From positions 9,823,183 through 9,887,182 of the forward strand of contig KK106981.1 in assembly GCA_000611775.1 (NCBI GenBank): DNA of 64,000 nt, read 5' to 3'. Of the stretch, positions 48,736 through 58,640 are shown one piece after another. Numbering within the stretch: the first letter of the stretch is position 1; each line of letters begins with the position of its first letter. The position numbers and the translations under genes are program-made. Source of the stretch: Umbilicaria muhlenbergii. Taxonomy: Eukaryota; Ascomycota; Lecanoromycetes; Umbilicariales; Umbilicariaceae. The notes beneath the pieces are model-generated. The model was not told the origin of the DNA, made no database searches, and was given only the letters and a program-made list of their open reading frames with translations.

Positions 48736-49064
48736 GGGGAGGGTCATGATGATGATGACAGCAGCATTGATGAGCCAGCTGTTATAAAAGCAGCAACAGC
48801 AGTGAGGCAGTGAAGCAGCAGCAGGGAGATGATGACAGTAAAGCTTAAATTCATGATCTCTATAAACATGTTAACATGCTTAGAATATGTTGAATTGACT
48901 CACCAATTTAATAACAAAAAGCAGTTTGATTTTCATGATTTTTGAAAGAATTACTTTATTAGACATAGCGTAGACAGCAGAGAGCTATGCATGCATCAAA
49001 GCATGCATGCAAGGTGATGCATACATATTAAGACATGAGTCAAGACTTATGATGTACAGCTTCA

Positions 49065-49730
49065 TATGCAGTTTAAGATTATAACATTATGTAGTTTTAC
49101 ATATGTGAGGTATTTACTACTTTAAGTCAACTTATTTTGTCAATTTCTTTTGCAGCTATTATTGATATCAGAATTATATATTTTTAAATATTTCTTTTAA
49201 TATCTTTTCACTTTACTTTCTAATTTTCATCTTCAACCCCCCTTAAAAACTAATTTCATGTAGTTATTTTTGTTTGTTTTAAAAATATTAAAGTATTTTT
49301 AATTCATTCCTTTGTACATAATAATGACTATAATATTAATTGTGTAAATTTTATTTTTTGCATTTTCTGTTTCAGCTTCTGCTGCTCTTATTTATATTGT
49401 TTACAATTTAATAATAAATACCCTGATGAGTGTTCTACCTTACACTGAAAATTGTCAGGACTATGCAGATTATGAATTAATGCATATGTTTTAACAGCTG
49501 ACATTTAGCTACAGAGAAGAATTCTAGTCTAAGGAGCAAAAGAAAGAAAAAGCATGAAGATTAAAGCTTTTGTGTGCATATTAAACTCATTAGTCTAAAT
49601 TGCTGCTAACTCATTCAGTCATTCAGCGCTAACTCATTCAGTCATTCAGTTCAGTTCATTATTCAGATCATTCAGATCATTCAGTTCAGTTCAATGTTTA
49701 AGTGTAAACTTGACACTACCTTCTTCTCTT
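49065..49730. other. AT-rich unassigned repeat DNA with CATTCAGT tandem words
   Basis: No family recognised. From about 49610 to 49695 the words cattcag and attcagatc repeat in tandem, like a small minisatellite. Confidence 0.4.
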
Positions 49731-51796
49731 TTTAGTGAGTTTCATGAGCTGATCATCTACTTTTCTGCTTTGTCATTGATATATTCAGTGGCCCGGCCAG
49801 CTTATTTGAGTATCACTCATGAAATGCCTCTTTCAGTTCAGGTGAGTGTTTGAATTCATCAGTGTTGTATCAGATCTTGTCAGATGAGTACTTTTTTTAT
49901 GTCACTCTGTACTGTAGTCTGTTTTTTCATCAACAGTTATTATTAATTTGTTTAACTTCTTATTTCAGTTCAGCCTGTTCAGTTATTACTGGTGGCGGTG
50001 ATGACTCAATTTGTTCAGGCAAAGGATCATTCACAGTGAGTTATAATAAAAAGGTGTGAAAGACAGAGTGTATCTTCATTGACTCAAGCAGTTCAAGCTC
50101 ATATGCTTAAGTTGATACTTTCTTCTTGATTTGAAAAGGTCCTTTGTTCTTGTGATTCAGCTTTTTAAACAGGTGAGTCATTCAAATGTTTTTTGTTGAT
50201 AATCATATCAAGTCACTCACTTGATATGCTGAGATTAATATTTAAATTTTATTTGTGAAGTCTTCTTGCTGAAGTTGTGCTGTTGTCATGTTTTCTTGTA
50301 ACATCACATGTAAAACTTTCATGTGATTTGTTATAAAATCAATCTTTTCCTTCAGAATTTGTTCTCTTGTCAGCAGAGGTGAGGTGATCAATCATTTAAA
50401 GTTAAAACTCATTCAGAGGTGATAACTCTTATTCACAAAGAATGATGAAACTTTGATGAAGTCAGAATCTGCATTGTTGGCTGTAAACTCAGTCATTAAC
50501 AGTCATTTTGCTCAGTCATCTTGCTGATAGTTCACAAATGCTTTAAGATATCATTCAACATTTGCATTCACATTTTCAGACTGCTCATCTGTCTCAGGGT
50601 GAAAAGTGATTGAAGGTTTCAATTTAATTTAAAGTCATTTGCACAGGTATTTTCAGAGTAATGCTATAAATTGTGATCCTCAGTCTGATGTAATTGTCTG
50701 TGATAATTCATAAAATCTTCATACATTGTGAAGCAATAATTTAATGATGTATTTTATTAATGTTCTCTCATTCTTATCTGTTGAACAAGGGATATAATGT
50801 CTCTCCTTGATTAATTTATAAATGACTGTCAGGATTATGTTGAATCCTTTGTTTTCAAATAATCTGATAATCAAGTTGAGTGAAATATCTTGTCATGAAT
50901 GACTTGAAATTAAAAGTGATTTCAGGGCTTCTTGATACTGCTCATTCATGTTCTTTGTTCAGCAGCACATGTGGCAATTTCAAATAAAATGACTTATTGT
51001 TCAGTTCATTCAGGGTCAGTAGTAGAAGCATGCAAGCAGTCTCAGAGTCTTTCAGTATTTAATATGTTTTATCATCAGCTGTTCATGAGCTTCTTGAATC
51101 AATCATTGTTGTAATTTGTTTTAATTCAGATTATTATTAATGCCTGAGACTTATATATGTTTTTAATAAAGCAGTCAGCCTGCATCCTCAATGCAGTCAT
51201 TAAGAAAGATCTTTGTTGAATGTCTTGCCTCAGTCTGTAATAAGCTTAGAATTTCCTGGCAGAAATCATCTGCTTTCACATAATAAATAATCAACTCATT
51301 TAAAGTTTCATTTAAGATTTGTTCAGTTGATTCATTCAGAGCCTGTTCAGCTGATTCATTTAAAGCTGATTCATTCAGAGCTGATTCATTCAGTTTTAAA
51401 AGATGAGGAGCTTTTTCTTTTTGTTTAATAATAATGTATGAGTTTAAGCAGCAGCTTGATAGCATGATTTAAGATTAATATCATAATTGCTCATCATTCT
51501 TGTTCTTCTTTAGTCAGTCATCTGAGTGTTTAATGAATATATTCACCTTTTCATTCTCCTTGCCTGTTTGATATGTAATCACAAAGTTGAATTATGAGAG
51601 AAATTCAGCTCATTTGACTTGTCTGTGAGTCAGTTTCTTAATCATTATAAAGTACTTCAGGACTTTATAATCTGTTAAAATTTAAATCAGATCCTTTGTT
51701 TCTGCTAGTTCAGCATGTCATTCTTTTAAACTTTAAATGATAGTCAACAATTCCTTGTCATAAATTTCATAATTGCATTCAGCTGGTATGAGCTTT
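49730..51796 (-). mobile_element. Ty3/Gypsy pol fragment (RNase H - integrase - C-terminal end)
   Basis: Minus strand. Near 51790-51600 an RNase H stretch reads AECNYEIYDKELLTI; integrase follows below 51500, and a chromodomain-side end lies near 50150-50050. A tandem Asn-Glu-Ser-Ala coding tract lies at about 51300-51400. The 5' part of this copy is absent: it meets the inverted-repeat element at 51797. No LTR pair was found. Broken fossil. Confidence 0.65.
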
Positions 51797-52304
51797 CATC
51801 AGCAATTTAGCAAGTTAGCTTTGAGTTAATTTTTAGCACTTTGAGCGCTCTGAGCTTCTGATCTCATGTCTCAGCTAACAGCCGCTCTTAGCAGCCTCTG
51901 AGCACTTTGAGTTCAACCTTAAATCTTGAGCAGAACATCAAAATTTTGTGATAAAAAAATAATTATTAAAACAATTGTTTAAACAAGTACACACACAGTG
52001 TTATAATAACAGTAAAACTTATAATAAGTAAACTTTTGCTAAAATTCACTTTTCTGCAATAAAAAATCATGATTTGTTGAGTCTGAAAGCACTGTATAAG
52101 TGTTGAGTTCTGAATATTTAAAGAACTTCAAGATTTTCACCACTTAAAAATTTACACACTTTAATAACTTTTGCACCTCAACAGATATGAAGAAACTTTC
52201 AATGCATAAATTATAAAAAACAGTATTATCTATTAATGTTAAATTAAAAGTTTCTTCATAACTGCTGTTATTGTTAAATTATATTTAATTCAAGTTTGCA
52301 ATAG

Positions 52305-53249
52305 NNNNNNNNNNNNNNNNNNNNNNNNNNNNNNNNNNNNNNNNNNNNNNNNNNNNNNNNNNNNNNNNNNNNNNNNNNNNNNNNNNNNNNNNNNNNNNNN
52401 NNNNNNNNNNNNNNNNNNNNNNNNNNNNNNNNNNNNNNNNNNNNNNNNNNNNNNNNNNNNNNNNNNNNNNNNNNNNNNNNNNNNNNNNNNNNNNNNNNNN
52501 NNNNNNNNNNNNNNNNNNNNNNNNNNNNNNNNNNNNNNNNNNNNNNNNNNNNNNNNNNNNNNNNNNNNNNNNNNNNNNNNNNNNNNNNNNNNNNNNNNNN
52601 NNNNNNNNNNNNNNNNNNNNNNNNNNNNNNNNNNNNNNNNNNNNNNNNNNNNNNNNNNNNNNNNNNNNNNNNNNNNNNNNNNNNNNNNNNNNNNNNNNNN
52701 NNNNNNNNNNNNNNNNNNNNNNNNNNNNNNNNNNNNNNNNNNNNNNNNNNNNNNNNNNNNNNNNNNNNNNNNNNNNNNNNNNNNNNNNNNNNNNNNNNNN
52801 NNNNNNNNNNNNNNNNNNNNNNNNNNNNNNNNNNNNNNNNNNNNNNNNNNNNNNNNNNNNNNNNNNNNNNNNNNNNNNNNNNNNNNNNNNNNNNNNNNNN
52901 NNNNNNNNNNNNNNNNNNNNNNNNNNNNNNNNNNNNNNNNNNNNNNNNNNNNNNNNNNNNNNNNNNNNNNNNNNNNNNNNNNNNNNNNNNNNNNNNNNNN
53001 NNNNNNNNNNNNNNNNNNNNNNNNNNNNNNNNNNNNNNNNNNNNNNNNNNNNNNNNNNNNNNNNNNNNNNNNNNNNNNNNNNNNNNNNNNNNNNNNNNNN
53101 NNNNNNNNNNNNNNNNNNNNNNNNNNNNNNNNNNNNNNNNNNNNNNNNNNNNNNNNNNNNNNNNNNNNNNNNNNNNNNNNNNNNNNNNNNNNNNNNNNNN
53201 NNNNNNNNNNNNNNNNNNNNNNNNNNNNNNNNNNNNNNNNNNNNNNNNN
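52305..53249. other. Assembly gap (N run)
   Basis: 945 N. Any open frame across it is an artefact. The right edge enters a tandem 12-bp unit, so an uncollapsed minisatellite may fill the gap. Confidence 0.99.
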
Positions 53250-53290
53250 CGGCTTCCAAAACGGCTTCCAAAATGGCTTTGATGACGGCC
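53250..53290. repeat. 12-bp tandem repeat (cggcttccaaaa) at gap edge
   Basis: Two full units and a variant third unit are visible. CpG is retained, unlike the surrounding island. Confidence 0.7.
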
Positions 53291-53380
53291 TCAAAAAATA
53301 ACCTTGAAAATAACTTGAGAAGGCGCCTTTTGAACTGACTTTTTTGACTACCATAAAGACTACCATAACTATTTGTATGT

Positions 53381-53522
53381 ACTGGGTTAACCCAGAATTT
53401 TCTGGGTTTGGGTTAAATGGGTTGAGTTTTTTCTGAGTTGAGTTTCAACATGTATAACCCACCCCAAAACCCAACCCAAACCCAACCCAAACCCAAACCC
53501 ACTGGGTAAAACCCAACCCATG
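53381..53522. repeat. ACCCAA/TTGGGT-rich tract with G-quadruplex potential
   Basis: The plus strand carries more than six CCC runs spaced by two to four A (53458-53518). An upstream G-rich part (tgggtttgggttaaatgggt near 53403) can pair with it as a fold-back. Confidence 0.8.
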
Positions 53523-53641
53523 GTGCAGCGTAGTTATTTAAAGTGTAAGATTTGTATGAGCTCATTTACTGCTCAGAGAGTGCTCTGAGCGCATAAAGTA
53601 CTATTAACTAAAACCTTATTTTTGAGCGGGCTGCCAAGTTG

Positions 53642-54900
53642 TGAATGAAATTATTAAAGTTACAATACATAAGACCTGATACATGTACAATCAACTCATT
53701 AATCACATTGCAGATCACTGCTGCTGAGTGCAGTTAAAAATCACTCTCTGAAAGCATGAACTGATCACTGCTCTGAAAGCCTGCCAGGATAAGTTGAGGG
53801 ATTATTATGAGAATTCACAGGCAAGTTAATGATGAATTTATAATCTTGCAACTGTTTTAAACCTGTCATGTAAGATGATTAAATATAAGATAACTTCAAT
53901 GCATATATCTGCTTGATCATGACTAATGCATCATAAGGGAAGGAAGTAACAAAATCTTAAGAAATTAAATGAAATCAACAATTTCAAGATTACTATGATT
54001 TATATTACTTAAAATATGAGAGTCTGACTATGAACTCAACTACTGCTGCAGGTCAGTCACAGAATATGAATCTTAACACATTAATTAAACAGATGAAGCT
54101 GAAGAATCAATGATGAACAGATACTTAAAATGATATTTTTAAATATCTTTTCATGTCAATTAATTATGTCAATGATTCACTAAAGGTAATGTTCAAAGGT
54201 AATGCCAGTATGAGGCTTAAGTTAATTACATCACTAGATGTGAAGTGTCAACTACAGTGATCTTAAAGGTCTCTCTTAAATGACAAGAGATGTTCTTGCT
54301 GTATATGCCTCTGAAGTAAGTGTGAAATACATCTTCAATATGATTAAAGACATCTGCAATTGACAGTGTGAACATCTGAGTGCTGAGATTATACATATGC
54401 TCTGTTTAATCAAGTATTATGAATGAAACACCTTGTTGAATGACCTTGTTGATGATGATGACAATGATGAGAAAGTCAGCATCTCTGAAATCTGAGCTCA
54501 AGAAGCCTCTGTTCTGAATGAGTTAATTATAACAGATGATGAGAAGACTTATGAGTTCATGAAAACATCTCAATGAAGGAAGCTTACTTCTGTTAAGTGT
54601 GAAGCAGTGATAATGAACAGTGATAATCATGATGAGTCTGACATGAATGATTCAGATGATATGAGAGTAGATGAACTTGCTGATATGCATTAAATGAGGG
54701 TGAAAACAGAGCAAAGTGATGACTCAGACATCTTTATTATGATTGAAGATGTATTGAAGGGCAGAGGGCAAGATGATTTTAATATGTTTTTATCATCTGA
54801 TGACCTGATGACCTCCCTCACTTCAGCATGAAGGAGTGAAGCTCAGAGAAGATCAACTGCAGTCAGTTAAAGCAAGCAATTTATGAATTCAACATATGAA
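53642..54900 (+). mobile_element. hAT-type DNA transposon relic (transposase C-terminal part)
   Basis: Plus strand. A region near 53780-53870 resembles the hAT segment ending in L-N-P-S-x-K. The clearest part, 54270-54420, matches the hAT dimerisation domain: DVLAVYASEVSVKYIFNMIKDIC, HLSAEIIHMLCLIKYYE. The following part is rich in Asp, Glu and Ser. Several in-frame stops, mostly TGA, make it non-functional. Terminal repeats were not identified. Confidence 0.62.
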
Positions 54901-55300
54901 TGACACATCATTATCAGCATCAGTCAATCAGTATTGCTGTCTGCAGATTAATGTCAAGTTATGTTATGAGATCAGTTACAGATACAGTCTGCAAAGTTAA
55001 AAAAAATATACAGTCATCACAAATTCTAGATAAACATTACCTTTGAGTATTACCTTTGAGCATTACTTTTTTAGCATATCATGTTTTTCTTCATGTTTGC
55101 ACAGTGCTTACAATGTATAGTATCAATCTTTGTGGATTAATAATTCAATTAAAAATATGTAAAAGTATTCAATTATCACAATACCTGTCTTTGATAACAA
55201 CACAATGCAAAGCTGTGATAACATGAGAAGAAAAGTGATGTTATTATTTATATTAAACTTACTACTGTTATGATGACTAAGCAATTTTAACTGTATATGA
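54901..55300. other. AT-rich unassigned repeat DNA
   Basis: No domain or repeat partner seen. It probably belongs to the flank of the hAT relic. Confidence 0.35.
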
Positions 55301-55817
55301 TTAATTCAGTGTTCACATGAGTACCTCAAGGTCAACCTGATTGATCACTGAATATCAAGTTCATGAAGGGGTTGAACTCATGAGTTAAGTTTTTAATTAT
55401 CAACCTGACCTGACCTGACTCAAATGACAGCTTATTAATACTGCATCAATTACTGATCTTTGTTTTCTTCTTTTGATTTAATCTTGATCTAATAAGTCTG
55501 TGACTTGACTTAAATATGATAATTTAGTTGTCATAATTTTCTCTGTCACTTTGCTTAAACAGTTTAATAATGTAGTTATTCTGTAAGCTTTTGATTTTGA
55601 ATAATCTGGCTTTCTCAGCTTTTTTAAAATAACATTCATGCTTTAACATCAATATTTCAGGTGAAAGCCTGCTTGAATTAATTATTTATAAATTGTAAAC
55701 ATTAATTCTGATATTGCTTGATATGCTTTTTGAATAATAGCAAAGGAAATATCATCTGATTCAGATGCTTTCTTTGCAGAGGATGTAAATATAACTTGTT
55801 TAACTTCATTTTCTGTT
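55300..55817 (-). mobile_element. LINE (Tad-like non-LTR) reverse-transcriptase fragment
   Basis: Minus strand, from 55815 downward. It resembles the start of a LINE reverse-transcriptase domain: KQVIFTSSAKKASESDDISFAIIQKAYQAISELMFTIYK, then LIQAGFHLKY and KKAEKARLFKIKSLQNNYIIKLF. The segment corresponds to motifs before the catalytic YADD. It stops where the Gypsy family 2 LTR begins at about 55820. Contains stops; a truncated relic. Confidence 0.6.
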
Positions 55818-55819
55818 TA

Positions 55820-58285
55820 TGAGACTATAGCGTCCCTTACTAAAAAGAGAAGTATAGTTGAGGTATGTGACAGCATGAGATATAAATATATATGAGTTAT
55901 ATGATCTTAACTATATAGAACTAATAACTAAGAAATAAAAGTGAAATCAAGCAGTGCAAAGTTTTCATGTGACTCATTAATGCTGTCAAGCTGCTTATAG
56001 GATGCACACTCTATGTAAGTCTTGAATTATCATTAACTCATGACAATTGCCTCCCCTCTATGCATCAGCCCTTTAGCGCAAAAAGGTGAATGACTGATAA
56101 AAAACTCAATTAATTATTGAATCAATGACACAGCATCAGCACTGATTAAGTGAAGTGATAATAAAGTGAGTTAATCATGTGAATGTGAAAACCTTGAGGA
56201 GCAGAGCAGCAGCAGTGAAGTTGCAGCAGTGAAATCATGACAGTGTTATAATAATGCTACTCAAGTCATGAGCAGTGATATCATAACAAGAGTTTCAGAA
56301 TATAAATATTATTAACTTCTCAACCTTTTGTCATCAACTTTTGCATGAGCAGTGAATTATCATTACAACATCATCACTGCACACTTAAATCACATCATCT
56401 TCATCATCACAACATCAGTCATCATGCTTGTAAGTCAGAGAAACAGGCTCTGCACATGTGTGATTAATGCATGACATCATATAATGCTCATCAATTGTTA
56501 AGCGCTCTGCAGGCCTTTATGCATGACTCATTGAATCATTTTGTCTTTAATGCAGTTATTATTTCACTGAAGATATTACACAAGTCTGTGACACACATGT
56601 GAATGTTAAATGCACATACTGTGTCAATCTTCATAAGACTTGTCTTTTAATAAATTTAACATGCTCATCTGTTGTACCTCATTAATAATTCAAGGTCCCC
56701 GCGTGGTTCATGTGCAAGATAAACACATTAATTCACTTAATTAATAAAGTTAATATTAACACTTCTTCATCTGCCCTCCTGACCGCCCTCAAGGCGCATC
56801 AAAAGTGTTATAATAAGAAAATGACAGTGCATCTTTATGTTTTCAACTGTCATCAGAAGCTCTTAAAGTTTAAATCTTTTGTTAAAATCAACCTCCTGCT
56901 CTTTAAGCAACTCAAGTGCATCAACATCACTCTTAAGGATATTCTGAATATCATGAGATACTCAGTTTAATCTCATTCTCTTCACCTCTGCTGTGAGAGT
57001 TATAATCAGTTAATGTGCATTCAATTCTAGAAGCATTTGCCTGCCCTTGTTAATAATGATGATGATGATGATGATGATGAGGATTTTTCTCCTTTCAAGG
57101 AGTCAGAGGGGTCAAAGAAACTGAAGGAGAATAAAGAAAATAAGAAGAAGAATAATAATAATAACAAAGATGAGTAAATAATGTTTTATCAGCATTTTAC
57201 TAATCTTGTATAATAATTCTTTCAGCCTGCTCTGATTCACTGCTGCAGTAATAATAATATTATGCTTCTCTTATGCTTTGCTGATGATTCACCTTCTTTA
57301 ATGAACTTGTCACTCTTGACCTTCATCATAAATCACTTATAAGGTCTTAATAAAATCTGTAAAACCTCTTGAGGAAAATCAGGAAAAAGTGTTCTTATAA
57401 CATTAATTAAATCTTCCTTAATCACTTCTTTCTACACTCATTTAGTTTTGTGTTAAAAGTTGTTTATATTTTCTGCACACCTTTTAAGTCTTTCTTTAAC
57501 ACTCATTGATCATATTCTTTTTGTCAACCCTTTCATTTCACTTTGTACAGGATTTCATTCTTGAATTTTCAGTAATTTAAAATCTCTTCAACTTCATATT
57601 CCTCTTCATCATCAATTAACTTCAGAGGTGACAGTAATGATTTAAAGTCATCATCAGCTCTGCACTGATATGACTTCAAGTAAAAGATGTGAAAGACATT
57701 ATAAATTCAGTAAATGAATGATAAAGTTAACTTGTAAGCCTGCTTCTTTATTAAATCTTTAATTTGAAATGATTTAATGAATTTGTGAAACAGTTTCCTG
57801 CTTAAGTGCTTCTGTTATAAGTTCTTCATGAATAACATTATCAAGTCTCTCACATTATAAGTCTTGAGTTTATGTTTAACATCATAGTATTTGACTTGAG
57901 ATTTAATTACATTTTCTCATCATTGTGACAGCACTTTCTGTATGTCATGAAATCATTTCACTTGATTTTTAGCTGCAGGTACTTCTTTTTTCTTAAAGTC
58001 ATCCTCAATTTCAAATCTTACTTCTGAATGATAAGCATACATGACATAAAAAGAGCTACACCTTATTGATGCTTGCATTTCATTATTGTAAGTGAATTCT
58101 ATTAAAAGTAAAAGACTCATTCAGTTGTCTTGTTCATCTGAGTAATAACTGTGAAGATAATGCTTCAAGGTTTAATTCTGCTGTTTTATTTGTTCATTTA
58201 TCTGTGAATGAAATGCAGTACTTAACTGATGTTTCATTCTTAAATAGTAGCACATTTCTGATCAGAAAGCACTTATGAAAACTGA
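55820..58285 (-). mobile_element. Gypsy family 2, truncated copy
   Basis: One LTR (about 55820-56045), purine tract, antisense accessory relic and the integrase end match 39253-41720. Homology stops near 58285, so gag and most of pol are missing. It is more diverged and has fewer CpG than the nested copy, so it is older. Broken fossil. Confidence 0.82.
57055..57083. repeat. (GAT)n microsatellite
   Basis: At least seven gat units, coding an Asp run in the antisense accessory relic. Shorter in the copy at 40490. Confidence 0.85.
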
Positions 58286-58640
58286 TCTTTTATTAAAAGC
58301 ATGATAAGATTAAGTAATTTACACTAACTTTTAATTGAGCTTAGCGCGTTCAGCTAATTCTGCAACACTCACATATGTAGTTTTACTCATCACTTAATGA
58401 CTTCTTAGAATTAATCTCTTGATCATCATATCTGCATGATGAGCTCTGCATGATTTTGATATTAAATTAATTCTCATTCTCTTAATGTTCATGAGACAGT
58501 TGAACTGAAATAACCTGTTCAGAAAAGCATTGAGTTGTGTGTGTTGATGACTTCAAAAGACACTGATAACATAACTCTTTGCAACTACACTTTTTAAGTC
58601 ATACAGACATGTATCAGTTTACTTAAGTCATATGAAAACC
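58286..58640. other. AT-rich unassigned sequence before the plus-strand Gypsy copy
   Basis: No LTR pair was visible. It contains words (gttgaactgaaataacctgtt) that recur in varied form up to about 58745, so part may be the 5' end of the next element's gag. Confidence 0.35.

Larger units (their letters stand above)
32420..49064 (+). mobile_element. Tc1/mariner-type DNA transposon, split by later insertions
   Basis: Terminal inverted repeats of about 30 bp match: tgaagctgtacaccataag at 32420 and its near-complement ending at 49064, each flanked by a TA target duplication (32418-32419, 49065-49066). Without the inserted LTR element (32731-47172 plus one target repeat) the transposon is about 2.2 kb. 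The transposase starts at ATG 32673 (MVVKSHDTGIRIQALTLAE) and resumes directly after the LTR element at 47178 in the same frame. The DDE_3-type domain is recognisable on the plus strand around 47550-48400: a SDEINIIL catalytic-Asp segment, YDKKELFHI, and IELKGGNEYQE near the end, followed by a Ser-rich tail coded by a TTC-rich run. The coding part has many TGA codons where this family has Trp or Arg and is dead. Confidence 0.85.
51802..53641 (-). mobile_element. 1.1-kb inverted-repeat element, copy 2, interrupted
   Basis: Inverted relative to copy 1. The left half is 51802-52304 and the right end 53532-53641. The middle is replaced by an assembly gap and a different, undecayed sequence. Same end words as copies 1 and 3. 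Confidence 0.72.

Noticed and set aside
49850-50059. 69-residue plus-strand open frame
   Set aside because: Antisense to the downstream end of a minus-strand Gypsy pol fragment; no independent support.
52285-53366. Two minus-strand open frames of 328 and 358 residues
   Set aside because: They consist almost wholly of N bases of the assembly gap.
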